Counted from the first letter of the stretch, positions 36,050 to 47,238 are shown. The stretch is DNA of 64,000 nt from Flavobacterium fluviale (GCF_003312915.1 NZ_CP030261.1:2046001-2110000); one strand, 5' to 3'. The notes: generated by a model from the sequence alone, not told the origin. A program made the numbers and translations.

Positions 36050-39000
36050 ATGATGAATAACAGAAACAATAAAGATAAAAATCCAGTTAAAAGATTTAAT
36101 AAAATCTCAATTGGATTGGCTTCACCAGAATCTATCTTGAAAGAATCAAGAGGAGAGGTTTTAAAGCCGGAAACTATCAACTATAGAACGCACAAGCCTG
36201 AGCGTGACGGACTTTTCTGCGAAAGAATTTTCGGACCTGTTAAGGATTTTGAGTGTGCTTGTGGTAAATATAAAAGAATTCGTTACAAAGGTATCATCTG
36301 TGACCGTTGTGGTGTTGAAGTTACTGAGAAGAAAGTACGTCGTGATAGAGTAGGACACATCAACCTTGTTGTGCCAATTGCTCATATCTGGTATTTCCGT
36401 TCTCTGCCAAACAAAATTGGTTATATCCTTGGTCTTCCATCTAAGAAATTAGACATGATCATTTACTACGAAAGATACGTAGTAATCCAAGCTGGTATTG
36501 CTAAAAATGCAGATGGAGAATCTTTACAAAGATTAGATTTCTTAACTGAAGAGGAATATTTAAATATTTTAGATACTCTTCCGCAAGAAAATCAATATTT
36601 AGATGATTTAGATCCAAACAAATTTGTTGCCAAAATGGGAGCAGAGTGTATTATGGATTTATTAGCTCGTATTGACTTAGATGCTTTATCTTATGAATTA
36701 AGACACAGCGCTAACAACGAAACATCTAAACAAAGAAAAACTGAAGCTTTAAAAAGATTACAAGTTGTTGAGTCTTTCCGTGAGTCTAACGAAAACCGCG
36801 AAAACCGTCCAGAATGGATGATCATGAAAGTGGTTCCAGTTATCCCGCCAGAATTACGTCCGCTTGTACCACTTGATGGAGGTCGTTTTGCAACTTCAGA
36901 TTTGAACGATTTATATCGTCGTGTAATCATCCGTAACAACCGTTTAAAAAGATTAATGGAGATCAAAGCTCCAGAAGTTATCTTAAGAAACGAGAAACGT
37001 ATGTTACAAGAATCTGTTGATTCATTATTTGACAACACACGTAAAGCTTCTGCTGTAAAAACAGAATCTAACAGACCATTAAAATCATTATCTGACTCAT
37101 TAAAAGGTAAGCAAGGACGTTTCCGTCAAAACCTTTTAGGAAAACGTGTGGATTATTCTGCTCGTTCGGTAATTGTCGTTGGTCCAGAGTTAAAATTATA
37201 TGAGTGCGGATTGCCAAAAGATATGGCATCTGAATTATACAAACCTTTCGTTATCCGTAAATTGATTGAAAGAGGTATTGTAAAAACAGTAAAATCTGCA
37301 AAGAAAATCATTGACAAAAAAGAGCCTGTAGTTTGGGATATCCTTGAAAATGTAATTAAAGGACACCCAGTATTACTTAACCGTGCTCCTACTTTGCACA
37401 GACTTGGTATTCAAGCTTTTCAGCCAAAATTAATTGAAGGAAAAGCGATCCAATTACACCCATTAGTATGTACGGCTTTCAACGCCGATTTCGATGGTGA
37501 CCAGATGGCGGTTCACTTACCATTAGGGCCAGAGGCTATTTTAGAGGCTCAATTATTAATGTTGGCTTCTCATAATATCTTGAACCCTGCAAATGGTGCG
37601 CCTATTACTGTACCTTCTCAGGACATGGTCTTGGGTCTATATTATATGACCAAAGAGCGTATTTCTACAGAAGATCACAAAATTTTAGGTCAAGATTTGA
37701 CTTTCTATTCTGCTGAAGAAGTAAACATTGCATTAAACGAAGGAAGATTAGAATTAAATGCTCGTGTGAAAATTAGAGCGAAAGATTTTAATGAGGCTGG
37801 AGAATTAGTGTACCAAATTATTCAAACAACTGCAGGACGTGTATTATTTAATGAAGTAGTACCTGAGGCAGCTGGATATATCAATGACGTATTGACTAAG
37901 AAAAACCTTAGAGATATTATCGGACACATTTTAAGTGTGACTGATGTACCTACTACGGCAGCTTTCTTGGATAATATGAAAGATATGGGTTATAAATTCG
38001 CATTTAGAGGAGGTTTATCATTCTCTTTAGGTGATATTCGAATCCCAGAACAAAAAACTAAGTTAATTGCAGATGCTAGAGAGCAAGTTGAAGGTATCTC
38101 AACTAACTATAACATGGGTCTTATCACAAATAACGAGCGTTACAACCAAGTTATTGACGTATGGACTTCAGCAAATGCGCAGTTAACAGAATTAGCAATG
38201 AAAAATATTAGAGAAGACCAGCAAGGTTTCAACTCTGTATATATGATGCTTGATTCTGGGGCGAGGGGTTCTAAGGAACAGATTCGTCAGTTAACTGGTA
38301 TGCGTGGTTTGATGGCTAAGCCTAAAAAATCTACTGCTGGTGGTGGTGAGATCATTGAAAACCCGATTCTTTCTAACTTTAAGGAAGGTCTTTCGATCCT
38401 TGAGTACTTTATTTCTACTCACGGTGCTCGTAAAGGTCTTGCGGATACGGCTCTTAAAACGGCCGATGCTGGTTACTTAACAAGAAGACTTCATGACGTT
38501 TCTCAAGATGTTATTGTTAACATCGAAGATTGTGGAACTCTTAGAGGTGTTGAAGTTGCTGCATTGAAGAAAAATGAGGAAATCGTTGAATCTTTAGGAG
38601 AGAGAATTTTAGGACGTGTTGCATTGCAGGATGTTATTAATCCTCTTACTAATGAAGTAATGGTTAAATCTGGAGAGCAAATTACGGAATCAATTATGAG
38701 AACGATCGAAGCTTCTCCAATTGAAAAAGTAGAAGTTAGATCTCCATTAACTTGTGAGGCTTTAAAAGGTATTTGTGCTAAATGTTACGGTAGAAACTTA
38801 GCTACTGGTAAGATGACACAAAGAGGTGAAGCTGTCGGAGTTATTGCAGCTCAGTCTATTGGAGAGCCAGGTACACAGTTAACACTTCGTACGTTCCACG
38901 TTGGAGGGGTTGCCGGAGGTATTTCTGAAGAATCTAGTATTATTACAAGATTTAACGGTAGACTTGAAATTGAAGATTTAAAAACAGTTAAAGGAGAAGA

Positions 39001-40357
39001 CGGAGAAGGAAACTCTGTTGATATCGTAGTTTCACGTTCAACTGAATTAAAATTAGTTGATGAGAAAACTGGAATTGTTTTAAATACACATAACATCCCT
39101 TACGGATCTAGTATTTTTGTAAATGATGGTGATACTGTCGCAAAAGGAACTGTAATCTGTAAATGGGATCCATATAACGGTGTAATTGTTTCTGAATTTA
39201 CTGGTAAGATTGCTTACGAAGATTTAGAACAAGGTCAATCGTTCATGGTTGAGATCGATGAGCAGACTGGTTTCCAAGAAAAAGTAATTTCTGAGGCTAG
39301 AAACAAAAAATTAATCCCAACTTTATTGGTTTACGGTAAAGAAGGAGAATTGATTCGTTCTTACAACTTGCCAGTAGGTGCACACTTAATGGTTGAAAAC
39401 GGTGAGAAAATTAAAGCAGGTAAAGTATTAGTAAAAATCCCTCGTCGTTCTTCTAAAGCAGGCGATATCACGGGAGGTTTACCAAGAATTACGGAGTTGC
39501 TTGAGGCTCGTAACCCTTCCAACCCAGCAGTTGTATCTGAAATTGACGGTGTTGTATCTTTCGGAAAAATTAAAAGAGGTAACCGTGAGATCGTTATCGA
39601 GTCTAAATTTGGTGAAATTAAAAAGTATTTAGTTAAACTTTCTAGCCAGATCTTAGTACAAGAAAATGACTTCGTAAGAGCGGGAGTTCCATTGTCTGAT
39701 GGTGCAATTACACCAGATGATATCTTAAGAATTCAAGGTCCAGCTGCTGTTCAGCAGTACTTGGTAAATGAAATTCAAGAGGTATACCGTTTACAAGGGG
39801 TAAAAATTAATGACAAGCACTTTGAGGTAGTTATTCGTCAAATGATGCGTAAAGTAAGAGTTCAGGATCCAGGTGATACTTTATTCTTAGAGGATCAATT
39901 AATTCATACTAAAGATTTCATCGTTCAAAACGATAAATTGTATGGTATGAAGGTAGTTGAGGATGCTGGAGATTCTTCAGTATTGAAACCAGGTCAGATT
40001 ATTACACCTCGTGAATTACGTGATGAAAACTCATTATTGAAACGAAATGATAGAAATCTTGTTGTAGCAAGAGACGTAATTACTGCAACTGCAACGCCAG
40101 TTCTTCAAGGTATTACGAGAGCTTCGTTACAAACTAAATCATTCATCTCTGCTGCTTCTTTCCAAGAAACAACAAAAGTACTTAACGAAGCTGCTGTAGC
40201 TGGTAAAGTAGATGATTTAGAAGGATTAAAAGAAAATGTAATTGTTGGACACAGAATTCCTGCGGGAACTGGTATGAGAGAATACGATAATACTATTGTA
40301 GGATCTAAAGACGATTACAACGAAATGATGGCTAATAAAGAAGAATATATTTATTAA
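36050..40357 (+). CDS. rpoC: DNA-directed RNA polymerase subunit beta'
   Basis: This 1435-residue protein is RpoC. The N-terminal zinc site is seen as [20 protein letters not shown] near residue 70, the catalytic aspartates as [12 protein letters not shown] near 485, and the second zinc site as [14 protein letters not shown] near 905. Two adjacent ATG codons open the gene; either is possible. It is separated from rpoB by 257 bases, longer than usual, and DUF3467 follows after 10 bases. Confidence 0.98.
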   Translation: MMNNRNNKDKNPVKRFNKISIGLASPESILKESRGEVLKPETINYRTHKPERDGLFCERIFGPVKDFECACGKYKRIRYKGIICDRCGVEVTEKKVRRDRVGHINLVVPIAHIWYFRSLPNKIGYILGLPSKKLDMIIYYERYVVIQAGIAKNADGESLQRLDFLTEEEYLNILDTLPQENQYLDDLDPNKFVAKMGAECIMDLLARIDLDALSYELRHSANNETSKQRKTEALKRLQVVESFRESNENRENRPEWMIMKVVPVIPPELRPLVPLDGGRFATSDLNDLYRRVIIRNNRLKRLMEIKAPEVILRNEKRMLQESVDSLFDNTRKASAVKTESNRPLKSLSDSLKGKQGRFRQNLLGKRVDYSARSVIVVGPELKLYECGLPKDMASELYKPFVIRKLIERGIVKTVKSAKKIIDKKEPVVWDILENVIKGHPVLLNRAPTLHRLGIQAFQPKLIEGKAIQLHPLVCTAFNADFDGDQMAVHLPLGPEAILEAQLLMLASHNILNPANGAPITVPSQDMVLGLYYMTKERISTEDHKILGQDLTFYSAEEVNIALNEGRLELNARVKIRAKDFNEAGELVYQIIQTTAGRVLFNEVVPEAAGYINDVLTKKNLRDIIGHILSVTDVPTTAAFLDNMKDMGYKFAFRGGLSFSLGDIRIPEQKTKLIADAREQVEGISTNYNMGLITNNERYNQVIDVWTSANAQLTELAMKNIREDQQGFNSVYMMLDSGARGSKEQIRQLTGMRGLMAKPKKSTAGGGEIIENPILSNFKEGLSILEYFISTHGARKGLADTALKTADAGYLTRRLHDVSQDVIVNIEDCGTLRGVEVAALKKNEEIVESLGERILGRVALQDVINPLTNEVMVKSGEQITESIMRTIEASPIEKVEVRSPLTCEALKGICAKCYGRNLATGKMTQRGEAVGVIAAQSIGEPGTQLTLRTFHVGGVAGGISEESSIITRFNGRLEIEDLKTVKGEDGEGNSVDIVVSRSTELKLVDEKTGIVLNTHNIPYGSSIFVNDGDTVAKGTVICKWDPYNGVIVSEFTGKIAYEDLEQGQSFMVEIDEQTGFQEKVISEARNKKLIPTLLVYGKEGELIRSYNLPVGAHLMVENGEKIKAGKVLVKIPRRSSKAGDITGGLPRITELLEARNPSNPAVVSEIDGVVSFGKIKRGNREIVIESKFGEIKKYLVKLSSQILVQENDFVRAGVPLSDGAITPDDILRIQGPAAVQQYLVNEIQEVYRLQGVKINDKHFEVVIRQMMRKVRVQDPGDTLFLEDQLIHTKDFIVQNDKLYGMKVVEDAGDSSVLKPGQIITPRELRDENSLLKRNDRNLVVARDVITATATPVLQGITRASLQTKSFISAASFQETTKVLNEAAVAGKVDDLEGLKENVIVGHRIPAGTGMREYDNTIVGSKDDYNEMMANKEEYIY

Positions 40358-40367
40358 TTAGGAAACT

Positions 40368-40679
40368 ATGAGTAATCCGAAACAACAACAAGAGCAAATT
40401 AATATTGAGTTAGACGAAACTATCGCAGAAGGAATTTATTCTAATCTTGCGATTATTAATCACTCATCATCAGAGTTTGTTTTAGATTTTGTGAGCATTA
40501 TGCCAGGTATTCCTAAAGCCAAGGTAAAGTCAAGAATTGTTTTGACACCACAACATGCTAAAAGATTATTAAGAGCAATAGGTGAAAATATCCATCGATT
40601 TGAAGCAGCTCATGGCGAAATCAAAGAGACAGAGCAAGCACCAATACCACTTAATTTTGGTCCTGCGGGACAAGCATAA
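40368..40679 (+). CDS. DUF3467 family protein
   Basis: This 103-residue protein matches the DUF3467 pattern: ADETIAEGIYSNLA-like opening (residues 16-28), HSSSEFVLDFVSIMPG near 32, KAKVKSRIVLTPQHAKRLL near 50 and a proline/glycine tail. It has no known function but is usually downstream of rpoC in Bacteroidota. It is probably co-transcribed with rpoC and ends at a terminator. Confidence 0.85.
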   Translation: MSNPKQQQEQINIELDETIAEGIYSNLAIINHSSSEFVLDFVSIMPGIPKAKVKSRIVLTPQHAKRLLRAIGENIHRFEAAHGEIKETEQAPIPLNFGPAGQA

Positions 40680-40683
40680 ATTT

Positions 40684-40713
40684 TAAAGCCCCTTTTTTAA
40701 GGGGCTTTTTTTA
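40684..40713 (+). terminator. Terminator of the rpoBC-DUF3467 run
   Basis: AAAGCCCCTT and AAGGGGCTTT form a 10-bp stem with a 6-base loop and a following T run. Confidence 0.95.
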
Positions 40714-40870
40714 TGAGAAATCTCATTAAATGCATTTTATCAGATTTTAATTCCTTTAATCGACTAAATTTTTTAAAATCAATGTATTGAACTAATTTGT
40801 TGGTTTTTATGAATGATTTAATTTTTGAAATATAATGACTTAGTAAGGTTGATTTAATTCAAATTAAGAA

Positions 40871-40903
40871 AAGCGTTAATTTTAATATTAGCGCTTTTTT
40901 TAT
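40871..40903 (+). terminator. Second terminator-like hairpin downstream
   Basis: AAGCGTTAAT and ATTAGCGCTT pair over 10 bp (one G-U) with a T run after. No gene lies between it and the preceding terminator, so it may be a backup or the remnant of a lost gene. Confidence 0.6.
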
Positions 40904-40910
40904 TGCAAAT

Positions 40911-40945
40911 AAAAAAGGCTGTCTAAAATTATTAGACAGCCTTTT
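40911..40945 (-). terminator. Terminator of prfC
   Basis: AAGGCTGTCTA and TAGACAGCCTT form an 11-bp stem; on the minus strand it runs into a T tract. It lies 25 bases beyond the prfC stop. Confidence 0.85.
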
Positions 40946-40969
40946 GATATATTCTTTTCAAAAAAAGAA

Positions 40970-42562
40970 TTAATCAAATTCTGATGTAAAGTATAATTTC
41001 ACACTCGGATATTTACTTTGAGTCATTTGAATAGTAAAGTCAGAATCTGCTAAAAATACCAGTTGACCATATTTATCGTGAGCTAAGAATTTTTGTTTGA
41101 TGCGTTTAAATTCTTTGAATTCTTCATTCTTAGCATCATCAGGTTTTACCCAGCACGCTTTATGAACAGGGAAATTCTCATATGTACATTTTGCGCCATA
41201 TTCATGCTCTAAACGATATTGAATAACTTCATATTGAAGTGCTCCAACAGTTCCAATTACTTTACGATTGTTCATTTCTAAAGTAAATAACTGAGCAACA
41301 CCTTCATCCATTAATTGGTCAACACCTTTATCAAGCTGTTTTGCTTTCATCGGATCAGCGTTATTGATATATCTAAAGTGCTCTGGAGAGAAACTCGGAA
41401 TTCCTTTAAAACTCATTATTTCGCCCTCTGTCAAAGTATCACCAATTTTGAAATTTCCAGTATCATGTAAACCAACAATATCACCTGGGTAAGAAATATC
41501 AACGATTTCTTTTTTCTCAGCGAAAAAGGCATTCGGACTAGAGAATTTCAAATTTTTCTTCTGGCGGACATGGTAGTAAGGTTTGTTTCTTTCGAAAGTT
41601 CCCGAAACAATTTTAATAAAAGCTAAACGGTCACGGTGCTTAGGATCCATGTTGGCATGTATTTTAAATACAAAACCAGACATTTTTTCTTCGGTCGGAT
41701 CAACTAAACGAGTTTCTGAATCTTTTGGTCTTGGTGATGGAGCGATTGTAACGAAACAATCCAGTAATTCACGAACTCCGAAATTATTCAAAGCAGATCC
41801 AAAAAATACAGGCTGTATTTTTCCGTCAAGATAATCTTGACGCTCAAATTTTGGATACACTTCATCAATCAATTCTAATTCCTCACGAAGTTTTTCAGCA
41901 GCTTTTTGACCAACAATTTTATCTAGTTCTGGATTGTTTTGAACATCAGAAAAAGCAATTGTTTCCTCAATATTTTTTCGGCTGTCTCCACTAAAAAGAT
42001 TGATGTTTTCTTCCCACAAATTATAAATTCCTTGGAAATCATAACCCATTCCAATAGGGAAACTTAAAGGTGTAACAGTTAAACCTAATTTTTGTTCCAC
42101 TTCATCCATCAAATCAAAAGCATCTTTACCTTCACGATCTAATTTATTGATGAAAACAATCATAGGAATGTTACGCATTCTACAAACAGCAACTAATTTT
42201 TCTGTCTGCTCCTCAACCCCTTTTGCAACGTCAATAACGACAATTACACTGTCAACTGCGGTTAAAGTTCTAAATGTATCTTCGGCAAAATCCTTGTGTC
42301 CTGGTGTATCAAGAATATTGATTTTTTTGTCTTTATAATTAAAAGCAAGTACAGAAGTCGAAACCGAAATACCTCTTTGGCGTTCGATTTCCATAAAGTC
42401 ACTTGTTGCTCCTTTTTTAATTTTGTTATTCTTTACAGCTCCTGCTTCCTGAATAGCACCTCCAAATAACAGTAATTTTTCCGTTAATGTTGTTTTACCA
42501 GCATCGGGATGCGATATAATTCCAAATGTTCTTCTGCGTTGTATTTCTTTTAAAAAGCTCAT
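40970..42562 (-). CDS. prfC: Peptide chain release factor 3
   Basis: This 530-residue GTPase is RF3, which recycles RF1 and RF2 after peptide release. P-loop SHPDAGKTT near residue 17, DTPGHKDF near 84 and NKLDREG near 139 are visible, and the C-terminal half matches RF3 rather than EF-G. A -7 element lies 20 bases upstream. It is convergent with the rpoBC cluster. Confidence 0.96.
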   Translation of the reverse strand: MSFLKEIQRRRTFGIISHPDAGKTTLTEKLLLFGGAIQEAGAVKNNKIKKGATSDFMEIERQRGISVSTSVLAFNYKDKKINILDTPGHKDFAEDTFRTLTAVDSVIVVIDVAKGVEEQTEKLVAVCRMRNIPMIVFINKLDREGKDAFDLMDEVEQKLGLTVTPLSFPIGMGYDFQGIYNLWEENINLFSGDSRKNIEETIAFSDVQNNPELDKIVGQKAAEKLREELELIDEVYPKFERQDYLDGKIQPVFFGSALNNFGVRELLDCFVTIAPSPRPKDSETRLVDPTEEKMSGFVFKIHANMDPKHRDRLAFIKIVSGTFERNKPYYHVRQKKNLKFSSPNAFFAEKKEIVDISYPGDIVGLHDTGNFKIGDTLTEGEIMSFKGIPSFSPEHFRYINNADPMKAKQLDKGVDQLMDEGVAQLFTLEMNNRKVIGTVGALQYEVIQYRLEHEYGAKCTYENFPVHKACWVKPDDAKNEEFKEFKRIKQKFLAHDKYGQLVFLADSDFTIQMTQSKYPSVKLYFTSEFD

Positions 42563-42581
42563 ATTTCGTATAAATAGGTTG

Positions 42582-42589
42582 CAAAAATA
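42582..42589 (-). promoter_or_regulatory. -7 promoter element of prfC
   Basis: The minus strand reads TATTTTTG, matching TAnnTTTG, 20 bases upstream of the prfC ATG. Confidence 0.5.
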
Positions 42590-42660
42590 CTATTAATTAC
42601 CGCTTAATAAAAATATTCACTTCTTAAATTGGAACAGTTTTTCTCTTTCAAGTCTAAAAG

Positions 42661-42691
42661 AAAAAAATAAGGCTGTTATAAAACAGCCTTA
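42661..42691 (-). terminator. Terminator of the amylase gene
   Basis: AAGGCTGT and ACAGCCTT form an 8-bp stem, followed on the minus strand by a T-rich stretch. Confidence 0.8.
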
Positions 42692-42707
42692 CAATAGTCA
42701 TTTTAAA

Positions 42708-44147
42708 TTACTGATTAATTGACCAAATTGAATATCCTTTTGGAGGACATTGTATTTTTACCCATTTATCGGCTTGAGTCGTTGGATACCAAGTCGAATT
42801 TCCAGTGAAATCTTTAATTTGTGTACTGGCCCAATTGGTCTGCACCCATCTTTCCTGCCAGACATCAGAATTATTAATATAGACAACCAATCCAGGATTT
42901 CCATTGTAACCATTTCTTCTCGCTACATATTCGTCATTATCAGAATATAAAATAGAAGTTGTTCCAGTTGCTTTATTATTATGAATCCAAATCAAGTTGT
43001 TTAATTTGTTTTTGTCTAGCCATTCTTCGTAATCTCTGTAGAAAATTGTGGGATAACCTTCGTGAGTTAGGATATAAGAATAAGCCAATAATTTGCTCCA
43101 TATTTCATCTGTATCATGATTCGTTACAAAAGTTACCGCTTTATATGGATTACGTTTCCACATCATATCATCATTTAGGAGCGCAAGATTATTTCCATCA
43201 AAGGCATCATTCATTTTGTAGTAGCAGGCAAAATCAAATACAGAACTATTCGCGTTATTTGCCCACCATTCGAGTGTATTTACGTTAGAATCCCAATATT
43301 CACCAACAGAAAATCCGCCTACATTTGCATTCCAAGCATTTACAACCCAAGGACCAAAACCTTTAACATAGTCAAATCTCCAGCCGTCAAATTTCATAGT
43401 GTTTTTGTAGTATTTGCCAACTCCATCAGCTCTCAGCCAAAGCCAGTCCTTTACATTGGGTGCCGCATGGCATAAATCAGGGAATCCTCCAAAGGCTCCT
43501 TCATCATTATTACCATAGCTGTTTTTATAAAAGTCGTTATAAGTACGCTTAAATTTTCCTGAAGCAATTCCCGTAAAATTGGTCCAAGTATTTGTTCCTG
43601 TAAATGGATTAGCTTCTGACTGGCCTCCGCTATTGTGGTTGATTACAATATCGGCATATACTTTCATGTTTTCGTTATGTGCATTTGTAATCAAACTAAC
43701 CAATTCGGTTTTCGAACCAAATCTAGTTTCTAAACTTCCATTTTGATTGTAATCTCCAAAATCGAAATAATCTGTTGGATCATATCCCATAGAAAATGCT
43801 CCATTCTGCGCTTTTGAAGCTGGCGGAAGCCAAATTGAACCGATACCGGCATTTGACCAGGCAGTTACTTTAGAACTTACAGTATTCCACCAATTACCGC
43901 CGGCAGGAACATCCCAATAGAACGCCTGCATCATAACACCGCCACCTGGATTGTCTACATATTTTCCTGTTGTAGAATTCGAAGTTCCTGTGCTAAATGG
44001 TTTTCCGTCGTGGTGCGTAACATTAATAATTTTAAATTGCTGGCTTTCAGTTTTTGAATCAATTTCACTCGGTTCATTTTGGGAACACGAATACAACAGT
44101 CCTGTAATAGCTGTAAGAACAAACAGTTTTAAAAATGGTTTTTTCAT
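42708..44147 (-). CDS. Alpha-amylase, GH13 lipoprotein
   Basis: This 479-residue protein has a lipoprotein signal with Cys21 and should sit on the outer membrane or cell surface. GH13 signatures are seen: DIVINH near 166, the nucleophile Asp259 in GWRFDYVKG, the acid/base Glu283 in GEYWD, and NHD at 343-345. Residues 22-60 are a low-complexity linker; the C-terminal beta domain follows. It probably cuts alpha-1,4 glucans such as starch. It is alone, without SusC/SusD or regulators nearby; the nearest pair is 27 kb away. Confidence 0.93.
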   Translation of the reverse strand: MKKPFLKLFVLTAITGLLYSCSQNEPSEIDSKTESQQFKIINVTHHDGKPFSTGTSNSTTGKYVDNPGGGVMMQAFYWDVPAGGNWWNTVSSKVTAWSNAGIGSIWLPPASKAQNGAFSMGYDPTDYFDFGDYNQNGSLETRFGSKTELVSLITNAHNENMKVYADIVINHNSGGQSEANPFTGTNTWTNFTGIASGKFKRTYNDFYKNSYGNNDEGAFGGFPDLCHAAPNVKDWLWLRADGVGKYYKNTMKFDGWRFDYVKGFGPWVVNAWNANVGGFSVGEYWDSNVNTLEWWANNANSSVFDFACYYKMNDAFDGNNLALLNDDMMWKRNPYKAVTFVTNHDTDEIWSKLLAYSYILTHEGYPTIFYRDYEEWLDKNKLNNLIWIHNNKATGTTSILYSDNDEYVARRNGYNGNPGLVVYINNSDVWQERWVQTNWASTQIKDFTGNSTWYPTTQADKWVKIQCPPKGYSIWSINQ

Positions 44148-44643
44148 GATAGATAGGGTTTAGTTAAATAGTTGTTGTAATTATTAATGTAAAGGCTATT
44201 AAATAAAGATATCTTTATTTTTTGTGGTTATAAATTATTAATTACGCATCTAAAGTATGTATTTTTTGAATTAATTCTAATTTGTAAGAAAATAGTTTAC
44301 TACGAAAACGTTGTAGTGTTGAGAACTTTTTTATTTAGCTTGTTTTGAGACATTTATTTTTGGCGAAGAATACTTATTATAAAACAAGATTAGGAAACGC
44401 TTATGTAATTGATTTGATGCGAAGTAGTGTGCGTTTTTGAATTGGTAGAACCCGATCATCATATAATTTTTTGTTAATAGTATTGCGGATAGTTGTATTA
44501 TGTAATTGAATTGTTATTTTTGTTCGTTATAAGTTACGAAAGAACTATACTTTAATTATTTATGTTTTGATAAGCATTTGAAAAACATCTATAATTTGGC
44601 GGATTATCTAGAACAGGCTTACATTCAAATTAAATTTAAAATA
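44148..44643. other. 496-base region upstream of amylase and the PPIase gene
   Basis: This divergent gap holds a 20-bp perfect palindrome at 44201-44220 and an ACTAC/GTAGT dyad around an AACGTT core at 44299-44317. No TAnnTTTG element is obvious for either gene. A TTG-initiated extension of the downstream frame starts at 44578 but has no signal peptide, so I treat it as noncoding. No tRNA or terminator was seen. Confidence 0.5.
44201..44220. promoter_or_regulatory. 20-bp perfect palindrome upstream of amylase
   Basis: AAATAAAGATATCTTTATTT is identical to its reverse complement. It lies 54 bases upstream of the amylase ATG, in a position that could overlap its promoter, so it may be an operator. 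AT-rich DNA yields palindromes more easily, which tempers this. Confidence 0.4.
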
Positions 44644-46077
44644 ATGTTATTAAAAAAATTACAGCTAAAAACAATTGATTACAAGTTTGCACTAACAGTT
44701 TGTTTTTTTCTTTTTTTTGCTCCAATTATTACAGCTCAAGAAATAATTCCTGATGTTGTAGCCGAAAAACCTGTTGAAGCTCCTTCAGGCGGAAAATTAA
44801 AAATTGATGGAATTATTGCAACGGTAGGAGATTACATTGTTTTAGATTCAGATATTGATAAAGGATTTTTAGAAATTACTGCTCAAGGTGGTTCTACTAA
44901 AGATATTACAAGATGCCAAATGCTTGGTAAGCTTTTGGAAGATAAATTATATGCACACCAAGCTATTCAGGATAGTATAATTGTAAGTGATGCTGAAGTT
45001 AGAGGTATGATGGAAGAGCGTCTGAACTATATGACGCAGCAAGTTGGCGGAGACATCAGCAAAGTTGTTGAGTACTATAAAAAGAGTTCTGTTGAAGAAT
45101 TTAAAACTTATTTTGCGGACATCTTAAAAGAACAAAAACTTGCTTCTGAGATGAGAGACAAGATTATTAAAGATGTTGAAATTACGCCAGAAGAAGTCCG
45201 TAACTTCTTTAAGAAAATCCCAAAAGACGAATTACCTACTTTTGGTGCGGAGATGGAAGTAGCCCAAATTGTGGTTGAGCCAAAAGTTTCTAAAGAGGAT
45301 AAACAAAAAGTAATTGACAGATTAAATGCTATAAGACAGGATGTACTTGATGGTTCTAGTTTTGCAACGAAAGCCGTTTTATATTCTCAAGATCCAGGTT
45401 CTTCGCCAAATGGAGGTTATTATAAAATGACTAGAAAAACTCCTTTCGTAAAAGAATTTAAAGATGTTGCTTTTAGCTTACAGGCGGGTGAAATTTCACA
45501 ACCTTTTGAAACTACTTTTGGCTTCCATATTATTATGGTAGAGAAAATTAAAGGACAAGAAGTAGAATTACGTCATATTTTAATTGCTCCAACAGTTTCT
45601 GAAGCTGCTTTAAAAGAAGCAAAAGAAAGAATTACTAATATTAGAAATAAAATTGTTGGTAACGAAATATCATTTGCTGATGCTGCAAGAACAGAATCTG
45701 ATGAAAAAGAAACGAGAACAAATGGAGGAACTTTAGTAAATCCAACAACTCAGGATACTCGTTTTGAATTAACAAAAATGGATCCAACATTATACAGTCA
45801 AGTTTCTAATTTAAAAGGAAATGAGATCACGCAGCCACTTTTAAATACAGATGATAAAGGGAAAAAAACATATAAATTGATTACTGTTACAAACAGAATT
45901 GACGAACATACAGCAGATTATGCTAAGGATTATACTAAAATCAAAGAATTGGCATTAAAAGAAAAACAAATCAATGCAATTGCAAAATGGTTTGATACTA
46001 AGATTAAAGATACTTATATCAAAATCATTGGAGAATACAAAGAATGTGCTTTTGCAAACAACTGGTTGAAAAAATAA
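44644..46077 (+). CDS. Periplasmic peptidylprolyl isomerase, SurA-like
   Basis: This 477-residue protein has a signal peptide ending near ITAQ (residue 32), a SurA-type N-terminal helical domain (VGDYIVLDSDIDKGF near 60) and two parvulin domains, the first near 200-290 (AEMEVAQIVVEP, GSSPNGGYY) and the second near 310-410 (VELRHILIAP). It should help fold outer membrane proteins in the periplasm, which fits a genome rich in SusC proteins. The ATG at 44644 is chosen because the signal peptide begins there. Confidence 0.9.
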   Translation: MLLKKLQLKTIDYKFALTVCFFLFFAPIITAQEIIPDVVAEKPVEAPSGGKLKIDGIIATVGDYIVLDSDIDKGFLEITAQGGSTKDITRCQMLGKLLEDKLYAHQAIQDSIIVSDAEVRGMMEERLNYMTQQVGGDISKVVEYYKKSSVEEFKTYFADILKEQKLASEMRDKIIKDVEITPEEVRNFFKKIPKDELPTFGAEMEVAQIVVEPKVSKEDKQKVIDRLNAIRQDVLDGSSFATKAVLYSQDPGSSPNGGYYKMTRKTPFVKEFKDVAFSLQAGEISQPFETTFGFHIIMVEKIKGQEVELRHILIAPTVSEAALKEAKERITNIRNKIVGNEISFADAARTESDEKETRTNGGTLVNPTTQDTRFELTKMDPTLYSQVSNLKGNEITQPLLNTDDKGKKTYKLITVTNRIDEHTADYAKDYTKIKELALKEKQINAIAKWFDTKIKDTYIKIIGEYKECAFANNWLKK

Positions 46078-46093
46078 TTTTTATTAAATAAAT

Positions 46094-46137
46094 AAAAAGA
46101 GTTAGTTTTATGAATTCATAGAACTAACTCTTTTTAA
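46094..46137 (+). terminator. Terminator after the PPIase gene
   Basis: AAAAAGAGTTAGTT and AACTAACTCTTTTT form a 14-bp stem with A and T flanks. Confidence 0.85.
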
Positions 46138-46155
46138 TTTAAAATATATTCATAA

Positions 46156-47109
46156 ATGTCTGACGTAACAGCAATTCACAATTTAGTTCAAAAAAGAAAC
46201 GAATTAAAAAAAGAAATAGCGAAAATCATTGTAGGGCAGGATGCCGTTGTAGATCAAATTTTACTTTGTATATTTTCTGGAGGGCATGCGCTTTTAATAG
46301 GTGTTCCAGGTTTGGCAAAAACGTTAATGATTAATACATTATCTCAAGCTTTAGGTTTAGATTTTAAAAGAATTCAGTTTACGCCAGATTTAATGCCTTC
46401 TGATATTTTAGGAAGTGAAATTCTAGACGAAAATAGAAACTTCAAATTTATAAAAGGCCCAATTTTTTCTAACATCATTTTGGCAGATGAGATTAATAGA
46501 ACACCGCCTAAAACTCAGGCAGCCCTGCTTGAAGCTATGCAGGAAAGATCGGTAACTATTGCAGGGCAGCATCATAAATTAGATTTACCATATTTTGTTT
46601 TAGCGACTCAAAACCCAATTGAACAGGAGGGGACTTATCCGCTGCCAGAAGCGCAGTTAGACCGTTTTATGTTTGCAATAAAATTAGAATATCCAAGTTT
46701 TGAAGAAGAAGTTCAAGTTGTAAAGCGCACCACTTCTGACGTTAAAACAGAAATAAATCCACTATTTACATCTCAGGAAATTATAGATTTTCAGCACTTA
46801 ATTCGCAGAATTCCTGTTGCTGATAATGTTATTGAATATGCGGTAACATTAGTAAGTAAAACTCGTCCTGATAATGCTTTGACAAATGATTTTGTGAAAA
46901 ATTATCTCGATTGGGGAGCAGGGCCAAGAGCTTCGCAAAACTTAATTTTAGCAGCTAAAGCCCACGCAGCTTTTAATGGTAAATTTTCTCCAGATATTGA
47001 AGATGTCCAAGCTGTTGCAACTGGAATTTTACGCCATAGAATTATTAAAAATTATAAAGCAGATGCTGAAGGAATAACGGAAGAAGTTATTATTAAAAAG
47101 CTGATGTAA
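46156..47109 (+). CDS. MoxR-family AAA ATPase
   Basis: This 317-residue protein has Walker A in GVPGLAKT near residue 49, Walker B in IILADEINRTPPK near 107 and the ATQNPIEQEGTYPLPEAQLDRF stretch near 150 typical of MoxR. These ATPases act as chaperones, often with DUF58 and VWA-domain proteins. Neither partner is encoded next to it here: a terminator and acnB follow. Confidence 0.93.
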   Translation: MSDVTAIHNLVQKRNELKKEIAKIIVGQDAVVDQILLCIFSGGHALLIGVPGLAKTLMINTLSQALGLDFKRIQFTPDLMPSDILGSEILDENRNFKFIKGPIFSNIILADEINRTPPKTQAALLEAMQERSVTIAGQHHKLDLPYFVLATQNPIEQEGTYPLPEAQLDRFMFAIKLEYPSFEEEVQVVKRTTSDVKTEINPLFTSQEIIDFQHLIRRIPVADNVIEYAVTLVSKTRPDNALTNDFVKNYLDWGAGPRASQNLILAAKAHAAFNGKFSPDIEDVQAVATGILRHRIIKNYKADAEGITEEVIIKKLM

Positions 47110-47126
47110 AAATAGCAATGAAATTC

Positions 47127-47160
47127 AAAAAAAGCCTGATAATTTTATCAGGCTTTTTTA
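47127..47160 (+). terminator. Terminator after the MoxR gene
   Basis: AAAAAAAGCCTGATAA and TTATCAGGCTTTTTT form a long stem with a T run after. Confidence 0.9.
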
Positions 47161-47238
47161 TTTTTTACGTGGTTACTAAAATAGAAGAAATACTGAATTA
47201 GGGTATCTTTAAAAAATAATAAATTGATCCCTTCACGA

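Noticed and set aside
44578..44643. TTG-started extension of the SurA-like protein
   Set aside because: It would place 22 residues before the signal peptide, which starts cleanly at the ATG at 44644.
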